Below, in pieces: positions 12,948 to 27,600 of a DNA stretch of 64,000 nucleotides (position 1 is the first letter of the stretch; each line of letters begins with the position of its first letter). Origin of the DNA: Thuidium tamariscinum (lineage: Eukaryota > Streptophyta > Bryopsida > Hypnales > Thuidiaceae); NCBI GenBank assembly GCA_947034885.2, contig OZ019759.1, positions 3,412,501 through 3,476,500 on the forward strand, in the 5' to 3' direction. Made by a program: the position numbers and the translations under genes. The notes under the pieces are model-generated. The model saw only the letters and a list, made by a program, of their open reading frames with translations, was not told the DNA's origin and searched no databases.

Positions 12948-15698
12948 CACTAGTAGGAGCCTCTGATTTCCGAGATGTTCCATAGCAACAAAGAAGTTCT
13001 GGAGAACGTCAGGGGGGAGCTGAATTTTTGAATAGCTATACCTCGTTTAATCTGATGTTATGAAAAAACACAAGGAAAGCACAACACCCAATAGGTCATG
13101 ACATGGGGGACATGGATGCTGCTCATCACATCTCCAACAACAGGATGTGTTTCGGTGAACGACCCAGGAAACAGTGACCTGACACGTGTTCCCCTTTTCT
13201 TTTCTTCTTCTGGTTGACCTTAGAGAAGTCGGATAAGTGGGCTGCCCGACTTGAGGAACCACCTGGTTGGGTAGTGGTGGCTCACAGTTCATCTATGGAT
13301 GGATGGAACTGAAGCTTTCCGTTATTCTTTTCATTCATCTCAATCGCCAGTTCACATGATCTTCAGAGCTGCTGAACTTCGATCTCTGAAGTTCTGGCGG
13401 CAGTAGCCAGGTGGGATTTCTGAGTTCATCAAATCAGGCCAGGGTGAACTCAGCCCTGTACTGCCTCGCTGGGGATGAGGCTGAATTATTTTATTATTCG
13501 CAATTTCTGTTTTTGCTAATTCTGAATTCATATATGGACTGAGGGCCCCCCAATTAGCTAGAATCTATAAAGTAAATCCGAAATATACGGCACACAGTGG
13601 GGGTAAATTTAGTCAACATGTAGTTGACTGGGGCAATGAGAGGCTCAATTCCTCATTCCTGGAATAAAGAGAGAATTTTGGAAGTGATCACCGTAGGGGC
13701 TCAATCTAAAGTTGAGGTTGGTAGCACTTCAACTAATGTAATTCAATTCATTTTTAGTGAAATTCATCGTTCGAATTGACAGACTACCCATGCTGTTTCA
13801 TATTTGGAAATTGGCTCAAAGGAAGTTGTACTTCAAATTTCAAGGGGAAGTGGTTCAGGACTCTAATATGAAGCACCTCCAAATATGTAGACATCGAATA
13901 CCTAGATTAGGGATACGGTGAATTCAGTACTACAGATTCTGTACGTGTGAGGAAGTGCTCTTATGAAATGCCCACTCCAATGGGGGAACTCCTGGCACAG
14001 TAGGAGTTCGGTAATTGACGTCCCCCCATGCAAGTATGTGAAAAGAATGTTCAAAATGATAAAAACTGTTATTCCAGCTAAATGCTAGAATATCATGTGT
14101 TCAGGATTCTAGTGCTCATTGCTTAGGTTTTCTGCTCATCACCCTCTAAAGCATTGCACTGAACTGTGGGTTAAAGTTTCTGAAGTACTTAACCCCTGAA
14201 GGACCATTGTCCCCTCGGGGGACAATTTGGAGTTTGGGCAGGTTCCGTAGACCTCAATTTGTAATGAATCTTTTTGAAACTTCCTCATGAGATAGGAAAA
14301 ATGATTAGCTTCATGGGAATGTAATTTTTATATCCACTGGTGAGTGGGAGCTAAAGTTATACCACAGAAAGCCCAAATTTTCATTCGGCGGTCCGAAATT
14401 TTTTGTTTGCTAAAAGTCAACATTCAATTTTTTAATTTTTTTTTTCTGAAACAATATATTTTTGCCTACATCTGAAGCTTTGATTCACTGTATTTGGACT
14501 TATAATGAGAAAGTTATGGACAATCTTGTGTTTCGGGCAATCTAAACAATTTCTTGGAAAAATAACTTATAGGATTCATTTTCGAATGTAGTTTTCACAA
14601 TTTTTCAAAAAAAAATTGTTGGACAAGGTTCTGTTTACTTTCTAGAACAATCTCACCATTGGGATTATTGTATTTCAATCCCATCTTAGAATTATTAACC
14701 ATTTAGTTTTTCTTTCAATCTTGGACCTACATCTACTTAACAGTTTTTTAAAGAATGAAAATGAAGTGTTTTGTGTGTAAAACTTTTTTCCTAGTCTCTC
14801 AACTGAATTTCTTAACACAGAAAATTATAAATTCAAAGTCAATAGTGCAAATTTCTGAAACACATTCCAGTCAAAGTCATCTGAAATTGCAAACCATAGT
14901 TTTAAAAAATTTGCATTTCCAACTTTGAATGCTCATATCTTCCAATCTGTACGGTCAAACTTCATGAAATTTTTACCATTTGATTTCAATCAAGTTAAGT
15001 ACAAGATCCTACGGTTAGATTCTTAAAAAAATATCTTTTTTGTTTTCTTGGATGAATGCAACAGCATTGGCAGTTTCGAGAGGCTTCTGACAGAAAAAAG
15101 GCCTTGGTCCTACTGGGGTTGAATTGGGTCATTCCATGATATATAGAGTTCAATTCTCATTCCAAATGAAGGGGATTGTATTGAATACTGAAGTTATGTT
15201 CGTGGGGCTCATTGAACTCTAACTGTTCAAATGAAATTCCCCCTATACATTATGGCGACCATTTGATTGGGATGGTACAGGGCTCCACGTTGGAAACAAC
15301 CGACACATGGATACATCCTACGTACACTCTCCCTTAGTGGTTGAGAGAAGCGGTGCATGCATGCTCGTCAAAACTCCTGCATGTGATGTTGTGCGTGCTC
15401 TGTAACTCATACTTTCCACATTAGTAGGCTACACTTCTTAGTGGACCGTTATGAACTATCATGATTAAGATGGTCGTGATTGAGACACGGTATTGTCCTT
15501 TTATTATTTCCCCTATGTACATATTCGAATTACTTTTAGGAAAATTGCACGTTTATTTTCTTGAACCTATCAATGCAACCTCTTTAATGCAACCTCTTCA
15601 CTTTCTCTTTGTGGCTTTACAGTTCCTAGTGATATGGTTATGCGACACTTAGGAAATTGACAAGGGTTTTAGGGTACCTTTTGTTAGTGCTTTTATAA
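12948..15698. other. Left non-coding arm of inner CACTA
   Basis: No gene recognised. AT-rich DNA. A perfect 9-bp inverted repeat with a 3-nt loop (ATTGTCCCC-TCG-GGGGACAAT) lies at 14206-14226. Confidence 0.4.
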
Positions 15699-15914
15699 CA
15701 CTAGTAGAAATCCCCGTTTAATGTGGCAAGGCCTAATTTTTCTTGACGGGTTTCACTAGGCAGCAGAAGTATCAATCCGTGTTTTTATGTCAGCATTGAT
15801 GTTGTGTTGAACGTTTTTGTTGACATAAACACATGAGTTGATACTTTTGATGCCTAGTAAAACCCGTCAAGAAAAATTAGGCCTTGCCACATTAAACGAG
15901 GGTTCCTACTAGTG
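15699..15914. mobile_element. 216-bp palindromic CACTA-type MITE
   Basis: Begins CACTAGTAGAAATCCCCG and ends with the inverted form ...CTACTAGTG. Long inverted arms share GGCAAGGCCTAATTTTTC and its complement. Three-base duplications TAA lie at 15696-15698 and 15915-15917. It has no coding capacity; it could be moved by a CACTA transposase in trans and could form a long hairpin. Confidence 0.88.
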
Positions 15915-15917
15915 TAA

Positions 15918-17396
15918 TTAATTCATTAAAGGGTGTAACGTCTGAAATCTATGAAAAGCTTGTGTTCATCGTAGCTTCTATTTGTGTCCGACTTCATTTG
16001 TAGAGATTGCCATTCATGAATCAATGACTCACCATTAAAGGGCGTTCAAGCTACTCAGTGGGCACACATTGTATCAAACTCTGAAAGGAAATAAAAAATT
16101 CCGTCCAATGCGAGGTATCTGAAAAAATTATACTCTCTGCATACGAAATTCTGGACTGCAGGGGTTCATAGACTCACAAGCATTGACAATGTCCCAGTTT
16201 TGAGGAGACTTTAGTCCATGAGGGGTTCATTCATTGTTTTCACTCTCTTGTGAACATTTCCATAATGCCATGTACAAATGACCGCTCACCTTCGTTTACC
16301 TGATTTAGGTTCCTTGCTCCTCAGTTCGGTGGTTTTATAATCAGTACTTCTACGTTGTTTCACTTAGTCGGTTGAACATTCATTTGGAATTACCTATGAT
16401 TGTTGATGACATCATATACAATTGTTAGCATTTTGAATTTCACTTCAAGAATGATAAACAACCCTGAACTAGATGTTGAACTTGGCCATTCTGGCCTTCA
16501 GTGATAGTTTCTATTCCAAAGACCTCATTCGCTATAGCTGGATTGATACAACCTAGCTTCAAAGGTTAGAACAGTTCGTTCCAAACATGAGAACATTTTC
16601 AGGGAAATATGGAATCACGTCGTGCACGTTCTCTGGAACGGGCTCAAATACTGCACACGGGTCGAAAATCGAAAGTTCTTGTCCCTAAGCCTAAGAGCAT
16701 GTCATTTAACATATCAGACTTCAAAAAAAGGAAAGACTCTTTTAATCTATTTCAATTCTTTAAGGACTTCTACTCAGTGTCCTGTTAGAACACCTGTTTG
16801 AAGTGGCATAAAGAACTGTTTCGCTTGTACTTGGATTTAACAACAGATGTACCATAATTTATTATTCTGTTACTTGAGGCATTTAACCTAACATCATTGC
16901 TCACTTACAAAAATTAATTCATACATTCGATGTCCACCTGATTTGGTCAGGAAATTGAAGGTCTTCCTTCATTAAATGGGGGTTCGGATTTGTGACTGTA
17001 CGGATACATTGAACATGGAAGTATACATGTTCATGGTACTAGCCGTCTTGAATTACTTTTGCCTTGTTCATTGATAATGAAAACTGCAACGTAAGTGAGA
17101 ACTTCCGGCATTTGTTCCATTGTCTAGGAGGGGAGAGCATGGAAATCAACCAAGTTTGTCCACGTTCGCCACCGTGCACGTGCCTTGTTTGGTGTAATTA
17201 CCTTGTATTTTAATTTTATTAATTGTATCTCTGTAAGTCCTCATATTTGTTCAATTCCTTTACAACTCCACCTTCCAATTCAACCTGTGCTGTAGATGAA
17301 ATCCAGGAACTGCTTTATTCTTTATTTTTCCACACGTGCACAACATATTTTGTAGATCTCCTCTTACATCTGTTCAACTACTTTAAGTGTCAGCAA
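15918..17396. other. Non-coding DNA downstream of inner TNP2
   Basis: No gene recognised. It lies between the MITE and the 3' end of the leftward TNP2 gene and may hold its 3' untranslated region. Confidence 0.35.
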
Positions 17397-20300
17397 CTAC
17401 ATTGGACTACGCTGCCGAACATCCACATCTCCAGCAACTCTTATGTATACGCCGCCTTCAGCAACGGCTTCTCTGATAGGGTCAGTTGCTAACATCACCG
17501 GTTGCAACCCCTCGAAATCGTCGTCGTTACCCACTTGCATTACCTGTGGATTCATTTCAGCATATTGCACCTCACCTCGTCTACCCCTCACATCTGTCTT
17601 GCTAATAATCTTCCACCCACGTCTATGTGGATCGTCTGAAATCATGACTTGTTGGCAATGTAAAGGAAAGGCAAATGAGTCGCAAATGAGTCGTACATTT
17701 CTCTGTCCATGTGGTTGAAGTTCGCCATTGTAAAACCATATCGATCTCGCAGTATGTTTAGATAACGAATATCACGACTTTCCTTCACCCAATCACACAC
17801 CAACACTGTTGTGCAATGATTACGGTAATCCAACTCCAAAATTTCTTCGATGTATCCCACATTTTCTTCGATATGCTCGATGGGCGTTCCATTGACTAGA
17901 CCCCACCGCAGTTGTCGAGAGAAGGATGCAACAATGCTGGAATCCCGTGTTACCAATGCATTTTCTGAGCTTCGAACACGTAAGTGCATGCCAAATGCAT
18001 ACATATGGCGATGTGAGGTAGCACATCGCTCCAGTGGTTGTGATTATTGCACAATATCCTCTGGTACCATCTCCCCCGCACGTTGAAGTCTTTTCACACG
18101 TGAGCGTAACCAATCCGCAAATGGTGGTACGTCACTGAGTTCATTTGGGTACCGCACCAGCACTGTTGGTCGAGCACGGCGTGTTGCTAAACGGAAAGCT
18201 TCGCGTTTAGTCCAGCGTTGGCCCTTTTCAACAACGTAATTGCTGTTACAGAAGAATGGATCACTCACTGTGTTAGCTAATGCTGAGATATTCTTCTATG
18301 AACTTGAATATTTCACATTCACAGTGTACATGTGCGCAAGAATCCCTACATGCTTTGGAGGTGCCAGCAAAACAAAAGTAACACATACGTTTACATTTAT
18401 GTAAAGGGAGTTGCAATCTACGTAAATTCTTTGCCGTGCACCACTTTCGCGATGGAAATTCTGATTTATGTCAAACGTTCTCCGAGGCAACGTACACTGA
18501 AAAAAAGATCCTCTTTCGTCGGTGGCACTGTTATCACTAAGAGTTGGATGTACTCACTCTCGCCAAGTTTGCAATGACGCTGTGTTGTCTAATACGAATG
18601 CATGTGCATATTGGCGCTCATCGTCCGTCATCTTCCGCTTCCTTCTCTCATTCGAACGTAGAACCTCATCATTCATTTGAGCATCTTCAGTTGGATCCCA
18701 CACACGGTGGGACGTGCCTCTGAACTCCTTCAAGTACTCGGTACAGAACCCTAGCGCTTCCTCCATTCGATAACCTTCTGCCATGCTTTCTTCTAGATGT
18801 GCTAATGTACGCACGTGGTCCTTCAATGTCTTCATGTACCTTTCAATTGGATACATCCAACGACAGTGAACAGGGCCACATAGAAATAGCTGTTGAACCA
18901 AATGTACGGGAAGATGTGACATTATATTCATGAATGTTGGTGGAAATTCCTTCTCCAACATGCACGACGCTATCACCACGCTACGCATCAATTCATCTTC
19001 ATCATCACATCGAACCTCCTTTTCACACAGTTTCTGAAATACTCGACAAATGCGGATGATTGTCATGCGAACGTTTTCATCCAACACGTTCCGCACTGCG
19101 ATGGGGAGAACCTTCATAGAAAACAAATTACAGTTCACATTTGTAAAACAATTCTAAGGATTGTACACTTGATATGAGTTTTCGGAATACAAATGTGACT
19201 ACACTTCCATTTGGCCCTTGTAGATGAGTTTTCCCTACGCACCGAAACTGTGTTATTCAACATACTAAAGCTTAAGTGCATGCACAGTTAACAAGTACTA
19301 CATTTCCTCTTCGTGTTATCTTACAACATTGTTTTATAACACAGTATTCGTTGTTCAGGTCTATGTCTTCACATGCACTTAGAATAGCCTTGGTGACTTA
19401 GACAAACTAAACAAGTGGATATACTCTTCCTATAGATAGGTTCATTACATCATGTATTTCATTGTTTCAACAAGTCATTACCTGTTGCATAAGTACGTGA
19501 TAATCGTGAGTCTTCATGTACTGCAGCTTTCCGTCCTTCAGTCTCTTGTGAATGGATCCAACGTAGTTGGTAGGCGTTTTCATATTCGTTATCACAGCAA
19601 GAAATTCTCTTCGTTCTTCCGGATTGAGAACATAGGGTGCTGGTGGCATGTAAAATTCATCTCGAGCTCGGCGCCCTGGTTGTAACCAAATTTCTTCATG
19701 TACACACAAATCTTCAGCATCCTGGCGACTCCCCGCACTATCATTCATACCAAGAAGCGTCTTCACGATGTTCTCACACAAATTCTTCTCGCAGTGCATC
19801 ACATCTAATATGTGTGGGGCCAATAAATGCTGCAAGATGTAACAAACCATACATGTTCAGTTGCAATTCCAATCTGTTGTGGACTACGTGACATAGGTTC
19901 TTCTGTACATAACAAATCACCTGAAGTGGTTGACAAGATCTGTGGTGCGGGTTGGATAAATAAAGTTCACTTTGAAGTATTTCTGATTCGATCTAGCAAA
20001 AGTATCATTGAATTACTAGGTGATGGTATCTTCTCCAGAATTCAGCTACGATTTAGCGCATTCGAACTATTCATTCATCATGTTCACTTTGAAATTTTCA
20101 GGAAGTGTCATCTGGAATAATTAAAACTTCTGAATACTATTGATGAAATTCTGTTCACAGTCCTTTCACGAAATTATAAATTTTGTGTTGGACCATACCT
20201 GCCAATACGAAAGAACATATAACTCTGGAAGTAACTTCACGCCGGTACTATGCACTGGGTCATCTTTCCCGTTTTCCCTGCCACCGAGGTCGAGATACGA

Positions 20301-21989
20301 TTGTCTCCAAGCTGCAAATCTGATGACGTCCAATCCAGACATAATAGGCGGTTGACCGCTGTGCTCGACCTTGCCGTTGAATCTTTTGTTGCGACGATAT
20401 GGATGTTGACGAGGTAAATACCTTCGCATGCCACCATACACAATTTTCGAACCTCGACAGCGTCCACCCGGTAGAACATCACCTGTTTTTGCCATTCGAG
20501 CCTTTGTATTTGGACCACATGATACACAACCTTTGTATCCTTTGCAACAGACACCAGCTATAAGCCCGTACGTCGGGAAATCTGAAATTGTCCACATCAG
20601 AACACCACGTAATTGAAAACGACGTGAACCTTCAGGTTGTGAAAAATCCAATGTTGCCACTCCATCCCACAACTCATTCAGCTCGTTCAATAACGGACGC
20701 AGAAACACGCCGATGCTTCTAGGTGACGGTGAATGCTTCCCTGAAATTAAAATACACAAAGAAATAAAGAATTTCTTTGTGACAAACCAAGGTTCTAAGT
20801 TGTAGATCAATATCAGGATCGGCCATGTGGACCAATTCGTATTGCTCAACTTGAACGGGTTGACGCCATCTAAAGCGAGACCAAATCGCATATTTCGTGG
20901 CTCAGCTCCAAAGTTTCCAAAAAAAGGGTCCCTATCGATGTGTTTCCATGCAGGACTGTCAACCACTGACCTCATGATGCCGTCGTTACTAACGTGCTTC
21001 GTATAACCGGTTAGCATTGTCGCTAATTCTTTGGAACGCCACATGCGCTTCAGTCGAGGAATGAGCGGAAAATGTCGAATGACCTTCGCTGGGATTGTAT
21101 TGCTTCCTTCCAACCAACGTGACTTCAGACATCGTGGACAGCTATTGAGCAACTCATTCCCAGCATCGTAGAGTATACACCCATCTGGACAAGCATGTAT
21201 GTTGTTGTAGTTCAAACCAAGCCTCCGAATGGTTTTCCACGCTGCGTAATGGCTACGTGGAAGTTTATTGTCAGCCGGCAACAAGTCTTCCGATAAGTAA
21301 TGGAGCAACTCATCTGTGAATTTGTTGCTCACCCGAAATACTAAACACATGTTCATGATGACAACAGTGGCTGACACCACACTCGTCTTTGCTCCTGCAT
21401 ACAATGCCGTCGCTGCTTCCTCATACAATTCCTCCAATCCATCCAATCCATCACTCTCAAGGTCCTCATTCTCACCAATACCATCGCCCTCAAAATGCTC
21501 TCGATGCAAAGCATCTCCTCGATCAAGAGCCTCCATGACTTGTCTTTGCACATCATGATGCTCATCCAAGGGTGGATCCTCACCCAATGGTGCATTCAAC
21601 ACTTCCTCTTCCATTACTTCATGCGGCCCATCGGCTTGTACGCCAACTACTACCTCCTCTTCCACAACATCATCATCGTACATCATGTCCTCTACCCATA
21701 TTCCTTTGATCGGATATGCATCGAGTGGGTCACCTCCAATCATGGACTTCGTCAGAAACGGATCACGTCCCACTAAGCTATGGTGTCTGCGTATAATGTC
21801 AATACTCTTTTGCAACGCACCATGGCAATTTCTGCAAGGACATGGATAAGCATGTATGTTTTTTTCAGTAGCCACACGCAACTCCGTTTGTAAAATTAAA
21901 TCACCCGCTGGTATGTGTCGCAGCGTACCACCATCTTCAGCTATGCGCACTGTTGTAACGCGTCGACGAACGTTATGATTCATTGTCAA
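17397..21989 (-). pseudogene. Inner TNP2-type CACTA transposase, frameshifted
   Basis: Five exons can be read on the minus strand: 21989-20199, 19829-19482, 19111-18558, about 18242-18050 and about 18010-17397. The first three junctions fit in phase (YWQ/HLLAPHILDVMHC; HVLMQQ/VLPIAVR). Exon 1 holds a weak Transpos_assoc-like start (CPCRNCHG), an acidic linker and the Transposase_21 core, with candidate catalytic aspartates in LALDGVNPF and WTISDFPTYG. Exons 2-3 hold the DUF4218 region (DVMHCEKN, HCRWMYPIERYMKTLKDHVR). The last exon is DUF4216-like (NVGYIEEILELDY, then DDPHRRGWKII). Near 17680 an 11-bp tandem duplication (GACTCATTTGC twice) shifts the frame inside DUF4216; before and after it the protein aligns in different frames. 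The transposase core is otherwise open. It lies head to head with the inner TnpA-like gene. Confidence 0.82.
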
Positions 21990-21999
21990 TGTTAATATC

Positions 22000-24686
22000 T
22001 GCAGAAGGAACGAAGAAGAATGCCCCGCTGTGCTGGTAGAATCATGTCTAGTAGAGCACAGAGGAAGTTAACCACACTCCAATCACTTGTTGCGGACGTA
22101 CAGACATTTCATGGAGGGATACCACCACCTTCACTTAATTCCCATAATCTACCATCTCGTCCTCACTCTGCATGCAAGAATCACAATCTGTTAATAATGG
22201 CAATGCAATTACAATATCTAGAACTAACACATGTGTATCAATATGCACTCCTCCTTTACGAAAGCTTGAAACGGAAAACTGGCATGTCTAAGTTGCAAGT
22301 GGTATTTGAGCTACTGGCATTGCGACTATGTCCTTCTAAAATATAGGAGGTCGTCATATTTTTAGTCTGGAGATGTAATTAAGAAATTCTACTCTTCATT
22401 GGAGATCAGAAAACAGGTTGAGCATGCATCCCTTACAAATTTATCTTGCACTACTATAGAGGAGGAAAATAAATCGAACTACTCGAACTTGAGCAATGAG
22501 AAGTGAAAACTTATCATTCTATTCATTTCCATTGCTAGTGGACTACAATGTCATGGAAGAGAGCACTTCTTGCTCTGCGTTTTTGAGCATGAAGACCAAC
22601 ATATCGGCTACGATGACAGTTCCACTGTGTATTATGCTGCTTCTACATTGCTGTACTTACAAGTTCAGCTAGCATATTATCATAGTCTTCCTCCCACTGG
22701 TCAAAGGGATAACAGTCATTATAAAACCAAGACATGCAATAAAGGTTCTGATGGTACACATCATCATAGGTGCTTGCTGTGAAGTCCTTGCTCCCAAGTA
22801 TACCACGTTCGTAATAATACATGTGGTCTGTGTAAAGGAAAACGAGTTCCTCTAAATATTGACTTTCTAGGTCCTCAATTTCTTCAAATGGATAAGCTTC
22901 CTGTAGTTGTTCGCACTCACCTGTAGATTCAATGTCCATACGGTCCAGCCCTGGCATGCTTTCTTCTGTACAGGAATCTCTCTGGAAAAAAGAACAACAT
23001 GTCATTAGACACAAAGATTGGCGAAGATATTCTTTACTATCTACGAAGACATCAGATTTTGGCCTCTAATGATGGAGTTCGAGTAGATATAAAACATTTC
23101 GCGATGAAAATAACATACGATGTAGCCGTAAATTTCTGATGGATGACAAGAACCATATAGAAAATCCTAAATCATAACATTGAAGGAAACAGTTGTGCAA
23201 TTCATAAGCAAGTCGATGTTCACCTTCTTGCTAATCAAATCAATTTAACTTATACTTATAATTCTATGGACATAGAAGTCTCCAACATTATTGAACTGAG
23301 GTGTCCTCCCTTCATTCGATGTACGTACTGTAGTGCATACCACTTTAATTTGGAATATAAATGACTAGCACTGAAGCTTGGTGACCAGAAAAGCAGAGGG
23401 GAATTAATAGCACCCGTATTTTTAAAACATCTTCGGTTGGACATGATGTTCACTTCACACTGAAGCACTCGTAACCACATAGCTTTGAAGATGTGACCAC
23501 CTAAGCCCGTTAACCCTAAATGTAGATTCAAATGTTTGATTCATCTATATTCACCTTATAGACCTACCACCCAAGTCCTAATTAATGTTTACTCAATTAT
23601 TCTAGGGAAATCGACTGTGAGGAGGCAAACTTCATGAGTTTTGGAAAAAAACACCTTCTCGGAAAAAAAAGCCGGAGGTTCATCTCCTGTGATGTTATTG
23701 AATTAGCGTCATCTAAAGTTATAGTGGTTCAGGATGTGAAGAAGGTTCTCTGCTGTATGTCAGAGTTACCAACGGAATTCGTAAAAGCAACAGTTGGGTT
23801 CCCTGAAGATAATCACACTTCCGTTTCTGGTTTGCTGTACATACAATAGCAGCTACTTCGGCGTATCATTTCATGCTCCTGTTCTAACTCCCCCACATTT
23901 AGTACCACACCTGACATGGTCAGTCTGAGGACCCAACAGGAGTTCTGAGTTTGCAGTGGCGACTTGGAGATTTCTAAAGTAGTACGCACTGACGCGCTTC
24001 TGATAATTTCTGATCAGGCAAAAGAGAATTCCATACTCTTGAATCCCTATTCCCTGGACCAGATCCCCGTTAGGTTTTTTTCAATGACGGTTAGTGCTCA
24101 TCACTACGTCATGTGAACATGGACGTTGCGCTTCTAGGGTTTAGGAGTGAATTACCGACTCTTGCGGCATTGCCATGGCACCTGGCGGAAGGAGGAATTC
24201 AAAGGTCATACAATTTTCTCAGCTGCTCGACGCGAAAGCCTTCAAAATGAGGTATTACGGTCGAAGTACCTCCATTGCGGGAAGTCTTCCTGTTGCAGGT
24301 GCGAAACCTAGATGGTACTGACCGCAGTCGTTCTTTAGAGACGGATGCCGTGTCTCCGTATTGAGAGGAATAGCACACAGAACTCCCGTAGTTACCGTTG
24401 TTTCAGCTTCAGATCACCAAGGTCTGCTGAGGCTTGAACGACTCTCCATATACGAAAGGAGACGTCTCTGGAAACATGGTCCTACTCGGAGACAACAAGG
24501 TAGTGTGCGTTAAATAAAACGCAACGGTCATGGCAAAACAGTGGAGTCACTCCGTTTGTGCGCATTCCACGTGGGAGACCGAGAGAGTGGTTTTGGGAAA
24601 CAGTCGCGTGCATCCTGCATTCGGCAAAGGCGTCCTCTCTTTTCCATTGCAATCACGGATTCCTACTACTCGCACTGAGCGTGGAC
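22000..24686. other. Intergenic region between the divergent inner CACTA genes
   Basis: Likely holds both promoters. It includes one acidic, tyrosine-rich minus-strand open frame (23014-22643), listed separately. No other gene recognised. Confidence 0.4.
22643..23014 (-). CDS. Small acidic open frame, possible upstream exon of inner TNP2
   Basis: A 123-codon open frame, rich in Glu, Asp and Tyr (for example YPFEEIEDLESQYLEELV), about 650 bp upstream of the inner TNP2 start and on the same strand. Its composition is less random than its surroundings, and a possible acceptor lies near 22985. No family is recognised. It could be a 5' exon of the transposase gene, a separate small gene, or chance. 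Confidence 0.25.
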   Translation of the reverse strand: MCLMTCCSFFQRDSCTEESMPGLDRMDIESTGECEQLQEAYPFEEIEDLESQYLEELVFLYTDHMYYYERGILGSKDFTASTYDDVYHQNLYCMSWFYNDCYPFDQWEEDYDNMLAELVSTAM

Positions 24687-27600
24687 ATGGATATCAGCTC
24701 ACAAGGAAATGTGCGACGCAAGATCGGAGATTTAGGGTTTCCCTTACCAGACGAGCGCCCACTCCAAATCGAGGTGTCCGCAGAAGCCCGAAGAGTGTTC
24801 GACAGCTTCGTCGCACACGTCGCGTCTTGGCCACCCGCAGCTGTGATCATGTCCGGCTCATCGTGCCCACCTACGCTGACAGATCGAGAAGCAAGTTGCC
24901 GGACCGACTCGCACGCAGTAGCAGAACCATGTCATCAGAGGGATGAATTCGGAGACACCGAGGCCAATACGGTAAGCTATGTTGGCACACCTTGTCATTA
25001 ACTGTTATAACTTCTTTGAGCTTGTGTTTGCGTGCTGAAGTAGTTATCGTAGCTGCCTGGCACATAAAGTTCTCAGTGGTAGCCATGGCGGGATTGGCGG
25101 CCCATCAATGGCTAGACCGACGCGTAGTCGACAATGTGGGCATAGGCGCGCTCTTGGAATGGTGTGACCACACGGCAGTAGGTAGGCAATTCACACTATA
25201 TAAGTCGTGCTAATATCAGCATTCCCATGTTTTCCGAAACATTATTCCTGCTTCAGTAATTCGAGGAGTACCGAGGCGCTTTCAGTTTGCTGGATCCAGG
25301 CTTTGTCGAATTGCAGTGTCTTCGGGCCTTCCGTTACTCATGTTCAGCCTGCCCTGTTGTGTGAGTGTTTAGAAATTACTTATGTAATGCTCTTGTTATG
25401 TTTGTGTGTGTGTCTAAAAGGGACGAGCTGTTGTGTTATATCAGCTGCCCGTACTCAAATCAGTGGACTGAATTCGGTGAGGTGCACGAGAATGAATGTT
25501 AACTGTGAAATTATTGTTGCACGTTGCACAGTTTAGAAGCAGTGTAGTCGTTGGGAAGATGCAGTTTGCATTCATGTAAGCGACTGGAACTTAGAGATCT
25601 AGCGTCGCCGCGTGTCTGGGACATTTGGTTGCCATTGGTACAATCCAGTTGCCTATGTTGCATATGATGTTTCCCTGGACAAATTCCGTTTACCAGGTGG
25701 ACTTCAGGTGGAGATCGATGGATGTGCTTGGGGAGCTTCTTAGTGTGCCAGCGGCTGTTGTATTCCATGTGAATTACACGATCTGTAACCGCAGATGAAC
25801 TGCCTAGTTGTTTTCTTCCTTCGTGACTCATAGACTTAGATTGTGCAGGGATTTCTGCGCACGCTCTTTCATTCGGATTCTAGGCCAAGCAAGATGTCGC
25901 CCCCTCGTGGCATGAAGCGCACGTACCAAGCTCCCAAGCCTGTGTCACTGGAGAGCAGCGACAGAGACGACGTACCAGCCACGCGGCCAAGACAGCAGAG
26001 AGTGCGACTCGTTGATGAGGTAAGATCCAGACTTGATGAAGAGAAGCGCAGGGCAACATTGGCAAAGGGAAAGGGAAAGTCCAGGGCGAACTCACCACTG
26101 ACACCTCCGAGAAAGAAGAAAGTCAGGGCAGCAGTGACCCAATTGTCATCAGACGGAGATCGTCTGCAATCTCCGAGGCATCCCGTCCACAAGGAAGATC
26201 TGGATGAGAGGTAAGTTAGTGTCCTTCGTTTTGTATGTCGAGTGAAGCTATCCCGTGTCACAGAGCTGTCCACGTAGACGTCACCATGCACATAATTTTA
26301 AAGAGGGTGCACATTGCATGTTTTAATGAGTGACCGGTGAGGAAGTACTGCAATGAACCCTCGATTGCTAGAGAAAGCGGGTCCTTCTAACTTGCCGTTC
26401 CCATCTTTCTGTAGCCGTTTTGATATTGAACTGTGTGTTAGTTCTAGATGAGGAACTGACCTTCTGAAGCCCACAATGTCTGTATAGCAATGGCTCAGGA
26501 ACAGCAGATGAAGCTGATGAGGACTATGCAGACAATAGTGCAGATGAGCACTACACAGATGTCCCTGTCACGCGTCTTGTGGACGTGGGAGGTACCTCGA
26601 TGAAGAAGCCCATCACGGTGGATGAGATAGGCTTTCCCAATGGGCGTATGGTGAAGTCCCTCCGAGAAGATGTGCGCCTCTTCTCAGCAGATTTAGATAT
26701 TACAAAAGGCTGGGAATTGCAAGAGAAGGCTGACCGACGACGTTTCTATCAGCGGATTTATAATGGTAAACCACGAACGCTTCATTCTGTCTGATGCTAG
26801 TACCTGAACTGAACTCTTGCTTTAAGTATGGTACAGCAGCAAGCGACTTACAGTAATGAAAGTTCACCTAGCCATGTACGCTGTGGTAACGTCCATTCTG
26901 GGATTGACGTCCATGATGTTCTGCATGTTATTGCACCTTTGAAATGAAGAGCGTTGTCAAAGTGCTTTGTGAATTTTGTTTCTTCCTTTCATGCAAATAG
27001 TGGAATAACATGTATCGTACTGTTTCAGATTGGCAGCTGATTGGACCGTCAAAGAAACTGAGTGACCAGTGGGTGGGACCGCTCATCACAAAGGCACTGA
27101 TTCACAATCGTTGGAAGGCAAATCAACTGATTGATGCGGGTAGGAAAAGACCCGCTGAGTTTGACCGAGATCAGTGGAATGCCTTGGTTGCGAAGCGACT
27201 TACACCAGCGGCTAAGCAGAAGTCGGAACATACGAGATCTATATCAAAAGGCAAGGGCTCAAAGGCATCGCAACTGCAGGCTATAGAGAAAGACATGCTC
27301 GTGAAGTTGGTGAGTAGCTCAAGTGCCATTTCAGTGTTCTTACTGAAGAGGCCACGCTGGATAAGCTGACCTCAAATTGTACTTCCCAAAATCGTTAGAT
27401 GCGGTGCTGTGCATCAAACTAACCCGCTTCAATGATCAACTGCTGGTCAGTCCCATACATGCGATGTGTCTTCCTTGAGATTGAGAGGACTCCCATTGAA
27501 TTCAAGTTCTTTTAAATTGCGGTCTGTTTGCAGACAATGCTGAATAAACGACTACCATATGCCGCGGAGGTGGACGCTGCTGTGGCATCAGAATTTGCCC

